A stretch of 5,098 nucleotides of DNA from Elusimicrobiota bacterium (GTDB lineage: Bacteria; CG03; SLGR01): NCBI GenBank assembly GCA_012511615.1, contig JAAZFS010000195.1, forward strand, positions 1-5,098, in the 5' to 3' direction. Made by a program: the position numbers and the translations under genes. The notes under the pieces were generated by a model. The model was not told the DNA's origin, did no database searches, and worked only from the letters and a program-made list of their open reading frames with translations. Below are positions 1 through 5,098 of the stretch, one piece after another (the first letter of the stretch is position 1; each line of letters begins with the position of its first letter).

Positions 1-86
1 ATGTATACATCCACCAGCCTACCCTGTTCAACTATCGCTACTCTTTTTTCATCCTGATTTACATCTGCGTAAATACTGCGTGACAC
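1..86 (-). CDS. rng: Ribonuclease E/G family protein, N-terminal fragment (cut by window edge)
   Basis: Only the first 28 codons and two bases are present; the gene continues beyond base 1. The GTG start at 86-84 follows an AAGGAG ribosome binding site by six bases. The visible peptide reads S-R-S-I-Y-A-D-V-N-Q-D-E-K-R-V-A-I-V-E-Q-G-R-L-V-D-V-Y, matching the opening of RNase G/RNase E proteins: a first strand of the form 'llvNvtpsEtRvAiveng.l.e.yie' ahead of the S1 RNA-binding domain. Family knowledge: these are endoribonucleases that cut single-stranded AU-rich RNA in rRNA maturation and mRNA decay; the catalytic DNase I-like domain lies in the unseen part. Position directly after the TIGR03960/TIGR03936 pair strongly supports the call, because that trio is a common arrangement. 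RNase G and a short RNase E cannot be told apart from this fragment. Confidence 0.82.
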   Translation of the reverse strand, partial: MSRSIYADVNQDEKRVAIVEQGRLVDVY

Positions 87-92
87 TTAATT

Positions 93-98
93 CTCCTT
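93..98 (-). promoter_or_regulatory. Ribosome binding site for the ribonuclease gene
   Basis: AAGGAG read on the minus strand, six bases before the GTG codon at 86-84. It decides the start: no ATG lies in this frame nearby, and the encoded peptide from this GTG matches the family's N-terminus. Confidence 0.8.
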
Positions 99-120
99 AA
101 TTCCTTTTCTTAAAATCATA

Positions 121-645
121 TTAATCAACAAACAATGTTTTAATTTTTTTATAACTACATCCTTTCAATCCTGAAACTTTGGAGGGGTTTGCTATATTCC
201 CATCCACTTTCATTACTCTCACAAAAATCTCTCCGTCTTTTTCGCGAAGACTGCATTTAGAAAAAGGCGGGTTTTTCTCCAGCACCTCCCCTATCACCTG
301 GTAGTCAAATCCACTTATAATAGTGTTTATCCCAGGATCATCTTTTTCTATTTCTGATATATCCACCACCTCCAAGCCCTCAATAAGCTTTTCTTTTAGA
401 AGTCCCGAGCGATAAGCACTCATTCTCCTTCTAAGAGCAACATCCAAATATTCAGCATTAGATGAGACGCCCAGGCTAAGCGGAGGTCCGCTTGAGAGTT
501 TAATCCTAGGATTAAATCCCCTGGTAAATTCCAGTGGCCAACCAGCCATTCTCATCCCTCGCTGAAAAACTCCCATAGTATCCAGATGCCCAATAAGGGT
601 GGCTGGATATCTTTTTGAATATTTTATCCTTACTCTTAAAGTCAA
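121..645 (-). CDS. TIGR03936/DUF2344 radical SAM-associated protein, short form
   Basis: A 174-residue protein of the DUF2344 family, which accompanies (and in some genomes is fused to) the TIGR03960 radical SAM protein. Its biochemical role is unknown; a partner or substrate-handling role for the radical SAM enzyme is only inferred from linkage. Family hallmarks are clear in the first half: R-V-R-I-K-Y-S-K near residue 4, G-H-L-D at 19-22, the R-G-F-N-P-R loop at 42-47, G-P-P-L-S-L-G-V-S-S at 53-62 and E-Y-L-D at 65-68. The second half is shorter than usual for a family whose members are mostly about 200-230 residues, but it retains a terminal Y-K-K-I-K-T-L-F that resembles the family's closing 'IhRT.L' strand. 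Start is TTG, preceded by GGAGG with seven bases between, and only two bases after the upstream stop, so translation is probably coupled. An A7 run close to the 3' end (144-150) is a possible indel site. Confidence 0.88.
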   Translation of the reverse strand: MTLRVRIKYSKRYPATLIGHLDTMGVFQRGMRMAGWPLEFTRGFNPRIKLSSGPPLSLGVSSNAEYLDVALRRRMSAYRSGLLKEKLIEGLEVVDISEIEKDDPGINTIISGFDYQVIGEVLEKNPPFSKCSLREKDGEIFVRVMKVDGNIANPSKVSGLKGCSYKKIKTLFVD

Positions 646-647
646 TT

Positions 648-2309
648 TTAGGCCTCCATGGCCTTCTGGTAGGCTTTCAATAAAGACTCCCGTCCGACTT
701 CAAGAACTACATTATCCCAAGGAAGGACTTCAGATGTTTTATATTCTCTGAAATAATATTCCTCCCAAGAACTCCCTATATCTCGGAAAGCTTCCTCCCA
801 TATTTCAAAATTAAAATGTTCCGACCACTGGTCAAAGCGAGCCCCTCTCTTTCTTGCAGCAAGTAGAAGCTCCGAAAGAGATGCATCTGCCCTTGAGAGT
901 ATGCTTACTATAATATGCTGGCCCTTATTAAATCGGCTAACCTTTGCAGGCGCTTTTTTCCTGATGTATTCTGCTTTCTGTAAAAGCTGGTCTGGATCCT
1001 GGGCAGAAACCCACTGAAATGGCGTATGTGGCTGGGGAACCAAAGGAGATATAGAAGCAGACACGGTAAGCCCCGAACTTTTCTTAACCAATGAAATAAA
1101 TGATATTATGCTTTCTATATCCTCCGCATCCTCTCCTGGAAGCCCAATCATAAAATAGAGTTTTATCCTTTTCCAGCCCAGACGGGCAGCCTCTACTGCC
1201 GCCGAAATTATTTCTTCTGAAGAAATATTTTTACCTATAACTTTCTGAAGTTTTTTTGAAGGGGTCTCTGGAGCCAGAGTTATTCCCCCCTTTCTCATTC
1301 TGGCCATCCTAGCGGCTAATCCAGATGCAAAATGAGAGGGGCGCATGCTAGACATGACTGCAGATACTCCCAGACTTCTAAAAGAATAATGGAGCTCATC
1401 AAGAAGACGTATTATCTCAGTGTGATCCGTCCCTGAAAGAGAGGTTAAGCTTATCTCGTCATAGCCAGTTGAGGCGACGCTTGCAGAAGCTACTTCCATA
1501 AGTTTTTCTACAGTTTTCTCTCGGTAAGGCGAATATATTACCGATGCCTGGCAGAAACGACAACGATTCCGACAACCTCGATTAATTTCCAGGTTTATTC
1601 TCGCATGAGCAGACTCAGTCAGGGCCTGAGGCGGAGAAACAGGAAAGTAGGTATTATCAAACTCTTTGAAAATTGCATAGCGGGCGGTTTTACTTATACC
1701 AGGCACAAATACTCCCTCAATAGCTGCCGCATTCAATAGAAAAGAATTTCTATCGTTTTTTTCTTTTTGATAGAGAGAAAGAACCTCCGGAAGCACAGGC
1801 TCCGCCTCACCAAGAATTATTATATCGAAAAAAGCCGACAGGGCCGCCGGATTTGCAAAACTTGGCCCCCCACCCATTATTAGTGGACAATCCTGCCTAT
1901 CCTCCCTTCGCGGCTCTATTTTTGAAAGTTCAAGCATATTGATGAAATTAGTAAAAGATAACTCATACTGCATTGAAAATCCTATAATGTCGAACGAGCC
2001 TGCAGGTCTCTTACTTTCTAGTGAAAAAAGAGGATAATTTTCCTTCCTCAGCCACTCCTCCATATCAATAGCCGGAGCAAAGACTCTCTCACAGGAAAAT
2101 CCCGGCTGCAAATTAACAATATTACCCACAGTATGAAAGCCCAGACTAGACATTCCAATGGAATAATCGTCTGGAAAAGCAAGCAGAAATTTTATTGTAT
2201 TTTCCCGGTTAGGATAGGCCGAATATTCTCCACCTGAATAGCGACCGGGAAGTTGAAATTTTGGAAGTATTTTCTCCCAGTCTGGAGTTTTCATAGAATC
2301 AGCTAGCAA
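648..2309 (-). CDS. TIGR03960 family B12-binding-like radical SAM protein
   Basis: A 553-residue radical SAM enzyme. Residues about 37-180 resemble the cobalamin-binding-like N-terminal domain of this family (P-D-D-Y-S-I-G-M-S-S-L-G-F at 46-58, E-R-V-F-A-P at 74-79, G-F-S-M-Q-Y-E-L at 110-117, G-G-G-P at 146-149, L-G-E-A-E at 166-170). There is no D-x-H-x-x-G cobalamin motif, as is normal for the family. The radical SAM core spans about 235-430 with the cluster motif C246-x3-C250-x2-C253 (R-G-C-R-N-R-C-R-F-C), then L-A-P-E-T and Y-F-M-I-G-L-P-G-E. A family-specific C-terminal region follows, with R-G-A-R-F-D-Q-W-S-E-H-F at 488-499 and L-P-W-D-N at 529-533. The substrate is unknown. Start: TTG at 2309-2307 follows AGGGG by six bases and overlaps rodA by 11 bases; an ATG five codons later (2294) has no visible Shine-Dalgarno. 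The protein stops soon after the L-P-W-D region and lacks the cysteine-rich tail I recall from many relatives. Confidence 0.93.
   Translation of the reverse strand: MLADSMKTPDWEKILPKFQLPGRYSGGEYSAYPNRENTIKFLLAFPDDYSIGMSSLGFHTVGNIVNLQPGFSCERVFAPAIDMEEWLRKENYPLFSLESKRPAGSFDIIGFSMQYELSFTNFINMLELSKIEPRREDRQDCPLIMGGGPSFANPAALSAFFDIIILGEAEPVLPEVLSLYQKEKNDRNSFLLNAAAIEGVFVPGISKTARYAIFKEFDNTYFPVSPPQALTESAHARINLEINRGCRNRCRFCQASVIYSPYREKTVEKLMEVASASVASTGYDEISLTSLSGTDHTEIIRLLDELHYSFRSLGVSAVMSSMRPSHFASGLAARMARMRKGGITLAPETPSKKLQKVIGKNISSEEIISAAVEAARLGWKRIKLYFMIGLPGEDAEDIESIISFISLVKKSSGLTVSASISPLVPQPHTPFQWVSAQDPDQLLQKAEYIRKKAPAKVSRFNKGQHIIVSILSRADASLSELLLAARKRGARFDQWSEHFNFEIWEEAFRDIGSSWEEYYFREYKTSEVLPWDNVVLEVGRESLLKAYQKAMEA
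653..657 (-). promoter_or_regulatory. Ribosome binding site for the DUF2344 gene, inside the upstream gene's last codons
   Basis: GGAGG on the minus strand, seven bases ahead of the TTG at 645-643. It lies within the final Met-Glu-Ala codons of the radical SAM gene. It fixes the TTG as the start, since no ATG in this frame gives a protein with the conserved N-terminal strand. Confidence 0.8.
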
Positions 2310-3555
2310 TTATATCCCCTCTCAAATTAATATTTAACATTATCCCGGTCATGCCTAAAAAGGCTATCAGTCCAGTACCTCCATAAGATATAAGTGGAAG
2401 TTGCAGCCCCATAACCGGGAGCATCCCCAGAGTTACAGCGATATTCATAGCTGTCTGACTTATAAAAACAGTAAATAAACCTGTTGCTATAAGTTTTGCT
2501 GAGTACTCCTCTGTCTGCTCAATAATTTTTATAAACTGCCAAAGAAAGGTAAAAATAAGAGCCAGCATGATAAAACTACCTATAAACCCCAGTTCCTCGG
2601 CTATTGAGGCAAAGATAAAATCAGTATGCCTAACAGGTAAAAACCCAAGCTGAGTCTGAGTCCCACCAAAAAGTCCCCTACCGGTTAGTCTTCCAGAACC
2701 TAAGGCAAGAAGTGATTGGCGGGTGTTATAGCCCACACCAAGTGGATCAAGTTCTGGCATAAGAAAAGCCACAATCCGCCTCCTCTGATAATCCTTTAAA
2801 AGATAGGTGCCACCCAGTCCAGCTCCAGCTGAGCCCCAGATAAAAATAGCAGTATGGATAAAACCCTTCCAGCGAAGATTCTTATTTAGCTGCCTAACTC
2901 CCCGGTAAACCCAAGCAGCAAGACCCGTAAGTAGGATAGGCCATATTATGTAGTGAATTTTTAAAAGAGTTGTTCCCCTTGCAAAAAGATAGGATTCAGT
3001 CAAAAGAGTTCCACCAAATATAAGGAGAAGAAAAACAAGTATATTCACCCAGCCAGTCTCAATATCTGAAATAGAAAGCATGGCGAAAACTGCAAAAAAC
3101 ATCGGAATCATAGAACCATAGTCTGGTTGGGCAGTCACTAGAAAGAACACAATCACAAGAGGTAGGAGAGATATGAAAAAATTTGAACGCTTTCTTATGA
3201 GACGAGCAGTACTAAATATAAGGGCGACTTTGGCAAACTCTACTGGCTGAAAATAGAAAAAAAACAGATTCAGCCATCTTTTTCCTCCGTGAATCTCCGT
3301 TCCTATTAAGAGCACCGCCACAAGAAGGGATATAGAAAAAAGAAATATAAAAAAGCTCAAGTCCTCAAGCACCCTGTAGGGTAGAATCCTCATAAGCATC
3401 ATAAGACCCAGACCAATCAGGGCTGCAAAAAGTTGCTTTATATATATATTAGAAAACGCAGGTGAATTAACGGTTGTTGAAAAAACGGCAAGCACGCCCC
3501 ATACACACATTATTATGGCGGAAATTATTATAATCTTATCTATCTGCCTTCTCAT
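2299..3555 (-). CDS. rodA: Rod shape-determining protein RodA (SEDS peptidoglycan glycosyltransferase)
   Basis: A 418-residue polytopic membrane protein of the FtsW/RodA/SpoVE family, which polymerises lipid II into glycan strands in the elongasome together with a class B PBP. Visible landmarks: W-L-N-L and F-Q-P-V-E-F-A-K at 94-109, A-Q-P-D-Y-G-S-M at 142-149, D-Y-Q-R-R-R-I-V-A-F-L at 255-265, G-Y-N-T-R-Q-S-L-L-A-L-G-S-G at 275-288, H-T-D-F-I-F at 310-315 with the presumed catalytic Asp312, E-E-L-G-F-I-G at 320-326, and G-M-L-P-V-M-G and P-L-I-S-Y-G-G-T near the C-terminus. At least ten hydrophobic segments are evident. Length exceeds the usual 360-380 because of extra sequence at about 186-250. 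Two normally conserved positions differ: QPSE is QPVE, and LPE-x-H is LPV-R-H. The ATG start overlaps the mrdA stop as ATGA and has AAGGAA eight bases upstream. Confidence 0.97.
   Translation of the reverse strand: MRRQIDKIIIISAIIMCVWGVLAVFSTTVNSPAFSNIYIKQLFAALIGLGLMMLMRILPYRVLEDLSFFIFLFSISLLVAVLLIGTEIHGGKRWLNLFFFYFQPVEFAKVALIFSTARLIRKRSNFFISLLPLVIVFFLVTAQPDYGSMIPMFFAVFAMLSISDIETGWVNILVFLLLIFGGTLLTESYLFARGTTLLKIHYIIWPILLTGLAAWVYRGVRQLNKNLRWKGFIHTAIFIWGSAGAGLGGTYLLKDYQRRRIVAFLMPELDPLGVGYNTRQSLLALGSGRLTGRGLFGGTQTQLGFLPVRHTDFIFASIAEELGFIGSFIMLALIFTFLWQFIKIIEQTEEYSAKLIATGLFTVFISQTAMNIAVTLGMLPVMGLQLPLISYGGTGLIAFLGMTGIMLNINLRGDIIAS
2316..2320 (-). promoter_or_regulatory. Ribosome binding site for the radical SAM gene, inside rodA
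   Basis: AGGGG, within a purine-rich stretch (GAGAGGGGAT), six bases ahead of the TTG at 2309-2307. It lies in the last codons of rodA and favours the TTG start over the downstream ATG at 2294-2292. Confidence 0.65.
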
Positions 3556-5098
3556 AGAGTTTTTTCCTTAAAGTACTCCCGGAAAACCGCCCTGGCAACC
3601 GGCATGGCATGAGTGGCCCCAAATCCAGCATTTTCCATCATAACTACTATGGCAATTTCTGGGTTTTTTGCTGGAGCATAACCTGCAAACCAGGCATGGT
3701 CATCTCCGAAGGGATTCTGGGCTGTCCCCGTCTTGGCTGCAGCATCTACCGGCACATTAAACCAGGCGGCGGTTCCCCCACCACCCGGCTGGGCGGCCAT
3801 TTCCATCCCCTCCTGAATTATTTCAAGGATTTCTTGGGAAATTTCTCCCTGCTTTAGCTTATCCGGCTCATGACCAGCGAGAAGCTTACCGTCTTTTACC
3901 TCTAATTTCAAAACCGATGGATTTGCAATATATCCTCCCGTAGCAACCATAGAGACAGCCCTCAATATTTGAATAGGAGTAGTAAGCACAAAACCCTGTC
4001 CCACACCCATATTCACACTATCACCGGGATTCCAGCCAGCACCTAAATTAGTTTTTTTCCATTCGGGACTGGGCAGACTTCCTCTAACCTCTCCGCTAAA
4101 ATAATTCTGGACTGGCGCTCCTAACCCTAGAGCCTCGCCCGCCTTCCTGATTGCCTCGGGACCTACATCAAGAGCCAGATTATAAAAATAAACATTACAG
4201 GACTTGGCTATAGCCTCTTTCATATTAAGTTTTCCATGACGGGTGTCGCTCCAACAACGAAAAACCCTCTTGTCATATCCTACCGTAATGCTACCGTCGC
4301 ACCTATATTCTTTCTCAGGTGAAATTCCTTCAGAAAGGGCGGCAGCCGCTGTAATAATTTTAAAAACAGAACCAGGAGGATACTGTCCCTGAATGGGCCT
4401 ATTAAAAAGTGGATGATCAGGATTTTGAAAAATCTCAGCGACCTCTTCCCTAGAAAGTGGCATGGTGAAAATAGAAGGGTCATATCCGGGGTTTGAAAAC
4501 CATACAAGGATTTCTCCCGTAGAGGGATTCATGGCAATAACTGAGCCAGCCCTATCTCCAAATGCCCTAGCGGCTGCCCTTTGGAGCTCGGAGTCTATTG
4601 TTAACAAAAGGTCCGTTCCGGGTTCAGGAGGCAAAACACTAATTATCTTTCTATGATGCCCTGTCACACCTACTTCAATTTCTTGGTATCCAGCCCGACC
4701 CCGAAGTTTGCTGTCAAACACCCTCTCTAGGCCAGCTTTTCCAATCCGGTCGCGCAATCGGTAGCCTTCACGCCTGAGTTCACTCAATTCTTCTGGGCTT
4801 ATCTGTCCCGTATAGCCAATGAAATGTGAAAAAATATCATTAAAAGGGTACTCTCTGACAGAGTCAACATGGATAAAGGTCCGAGGAATAAAATGGGCAT
4901 TTTCCTCCAGTATAAGAATCTCATCAAATTTCAAATTGGGTATAAGATTTATAACCCCAAAAGGAAGGCGCTCGGCGGTTTTCATCCTCTCCAAAAGATT
5001 CTCCGCGCTTCGGCCAATGAGGTTTTCTATTCTTTTTGCTATTTCTTCCGTGGAGACTTCCTCCCTAACTTCGGAGGGTAAGATATACAAGGAGTACG
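3552..5098 (-). CDS. mrdA: Penicillin-binding protein 2 (class B transpeptidase), N-terminus cut by window edge
   Basis: Elongasome D,D-transpeptidase that cross-links peptidoglycan made by RodA. The frame stays open to base 5098; the first bases encode Y-S-L-Y-I-L-P-S-E-V, a pedestal-domain strand normally found some 60-90 residues into the protein. So the membrane anchor and true start lie outside, and the TTG at 5090 is an internal Leu codon. Counting that Leu as residue 1: pedestal domain to about 155 (F-I-G-Y-T-G-Q-I-S-P-E-E-L at 90-102, G-K-A-G-L-E near 117), then the transpeptidase domain with S241-V-F-K244 (catalytic Ser and Lys), S297-C-N299, and K453-T-G455 followed by T-A-Q. All three penicillin-binding motifs are intact. 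C264, C279, H285 and C298 are arranged like a reported PBP2 zinc site. The stop TGA overlaps the rodA start by four bases. Linkage to rodA separates it from FtsI/PBP3, and the carboxyl end has no PASTA domains. Confidence 0.96.
   Translation of the reverse strand, partial: YSLYILPSEVREEVSTEEIAKRIENLIGRSAENLLERMKTAERLPFGVINLIPNLKFDEILILEENAHFIPRTFIHVDSVREYPFNDIFSHFIGYTGQISPEELSELRREGYRLRDRIGKAGLERVFDSKLRGRAGYQEIEVGVTGHHRKIISVLPPEPGTDLLLTIDSELQRAAARAFGDRAGSVIAMNPSTGEILVWFSNPGYDPSIFTMPLSREEVAEIFQNPDHPLFNRPIQGQYPPGSVFKIITAAAALSEGISPEKEYRCDGSITVGYDKRVFRCWSDTRHGKLNMKEAIAKSCNVYFYNLALDVGPEAIRKAGEALGLGAPVQNYFSGEVRGSLPSPEWKKTNLGAGWNPGDSVNMGVGQGFVLTTPIQILRAVSMVATGGYIANPSVLKLEVKDGKLLAGHEPDKLKQGEISQEILEIIQEGMEMAAQPGGGGTAAWFNVPVDAAAKTGTAQNPFGDDHAWFAGYAPAKNPEIAIVVMMENAGFGATHAMPVARAVFREYFKEKTL
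3564..3569 (-). promoter_or_regulatory. Ribosome binding site for rodA, inside the end of mrdA
   Basis: AAGGAA on the minus strand, eight bases before the ATG at 3555-3553. With the ATGA stop/start overlap it supports translational coupling of PBP2 and RodA. Confidence 0.65.

Larger units (their letters stand above)
1..5098 (-). other. Probable single operon: mrdA-rodA-TIGR03960-TIGR03936-rng
   Basis: All five genes share the minus strand. Junctions are a 4-base overlap (mrdA/rodA), an 11-base overlap (rodA/radical SAM), a 2-base gap (radical SAM/DUF2344) and a 34-base gap (DUF2344/ribonuclease). I found no inverted repeat followed by a T run in the only gap, and the promoter must lie beyond base 5098. 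Co-transcription is an inference from spacing. Confidence 0.75.

Noticed and set aside
87..119. Ten-codon micro-ORF (ATG at 119, TAA at 89-87) as a leader peptide for the ribonuclease
   Set aside because: No Shine-Dalgarno precedes its ATG, no attenuator-like hairpin follows, and it has no run of regulatory codons. Short open frames of this size arise by chance.
87..120. Terminator or promoter between the DUF2344 gene and the ribonuclease gene
   Set aside because: The 34 bases are AT-rich but contain no inverted repeat and no convincing -35/-10 pair; the space is mostly taken by the ribosome binding site.
648..2309. Radical SAM protein as a B12-dependent methyltransferase or a tRNA-modifying MiaB/MtaB enzyme
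   Set aside because: There is no D-x-H-x-x-G cobalamin motif and no MiaB-type N-terminal cysteine pattern or TRAM domain. The motifs match TIGR03960, whose reaction is unknown.
3609..3857. Open frame of 82 codons on the plus strand
   Set aside because: It lies wholly opposite the transpeptidase end of mrdA, including the KTG motif. Its translation has low-complexity, family-free sequence and no ribosome binding site context of interest.
4280..4507. Second minus-strand open frame of 75 codons inside mrdA
   Set aside because: It is an alternative frame of the PBP2 gene across its SxxK region, where the main frame is strongly conserved. Nothing in it resembles a known protein.
4462..4656. Plus-strand open frame of 64 codons
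   Set aside because: Antisense shadow of conserved PBP2 coding sequence, with no domain, signal or neighbour support.
4869..5081. Plus-strand open frame of 70 codons
   Set aside because: Antisense to the PBP2 pedestal domain and without recognisable features.
5088..5090. TTG as the start of mrdA
   Set aside because: The frame continues upstream to the window edge, and the protein here begins in the middle of the pedestal domain without its membrane anchor. The true start must be outside.

Overview
The window is one tightly packed block of bacterial housekeeping genes, all on the minus strand and read from right to left. In transcription order it holds: mrdA (penicillin-binding protein 2, 5' end outside the window), rodA (SEDS glycan polymerase), a TIGR03960-type radical SAM protein, its small TIGR03936/DUF2344 partner, and the first 28 codons of an RNase E/G-family ribonuclease that runs off the left edge. 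Four-base and 11-base overlaps and gaps of 2 and 34 bases separate the genes. I see no room for an internal terminator, so a single operon is the simplest reading. No RNA gene, mobile element, CRISPR array or long repeat was found, and there is no gene-free stretch above 34 bases.

Right part (2299-5098): PBP2 and RodA form the cross-linking and glycan-polymerising pair of the elongasome, which builds the lateral wall of rod-shaped cells. Their 4-base stop/start overlap fits coupled, balanced synthesis. Left part (121-2309): the radical SAM protein and the DUF2344 protein are a widely conserved pair of unknown function, normally next to a ribonuclease G/E gene and often close to the ribosomal protein genes rplU/rpmA. 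The ribonuclease start at 86 continues that arrangement.

The organism is a rod-forming, peptidoglycan-making bacterium with a moderately AT-rich genome by eye. The gene order (cell-shape genes, then TIGR03960-TIGR03936-rng) is known from Clostridia-type Firmicutes and from several other phyla. Here no minCD genes lie between mrdA and rodA, and RodA carries an inserted membrane hairpin of a kind I recall from non-Firmicute lineages. I do not assign a phylum. Three of the four visible starts are non-ATG (TTG, TTG, GTG), each with a good Shine-Dalgarno sequence.

No clearly new system is present. The points most worth a second look are a cysteine-rich version of the recently described zinc site in PBP2, unusual residues and an insertion in RodA, and short forms of both members of the radical SAM/DUF2344 pair.
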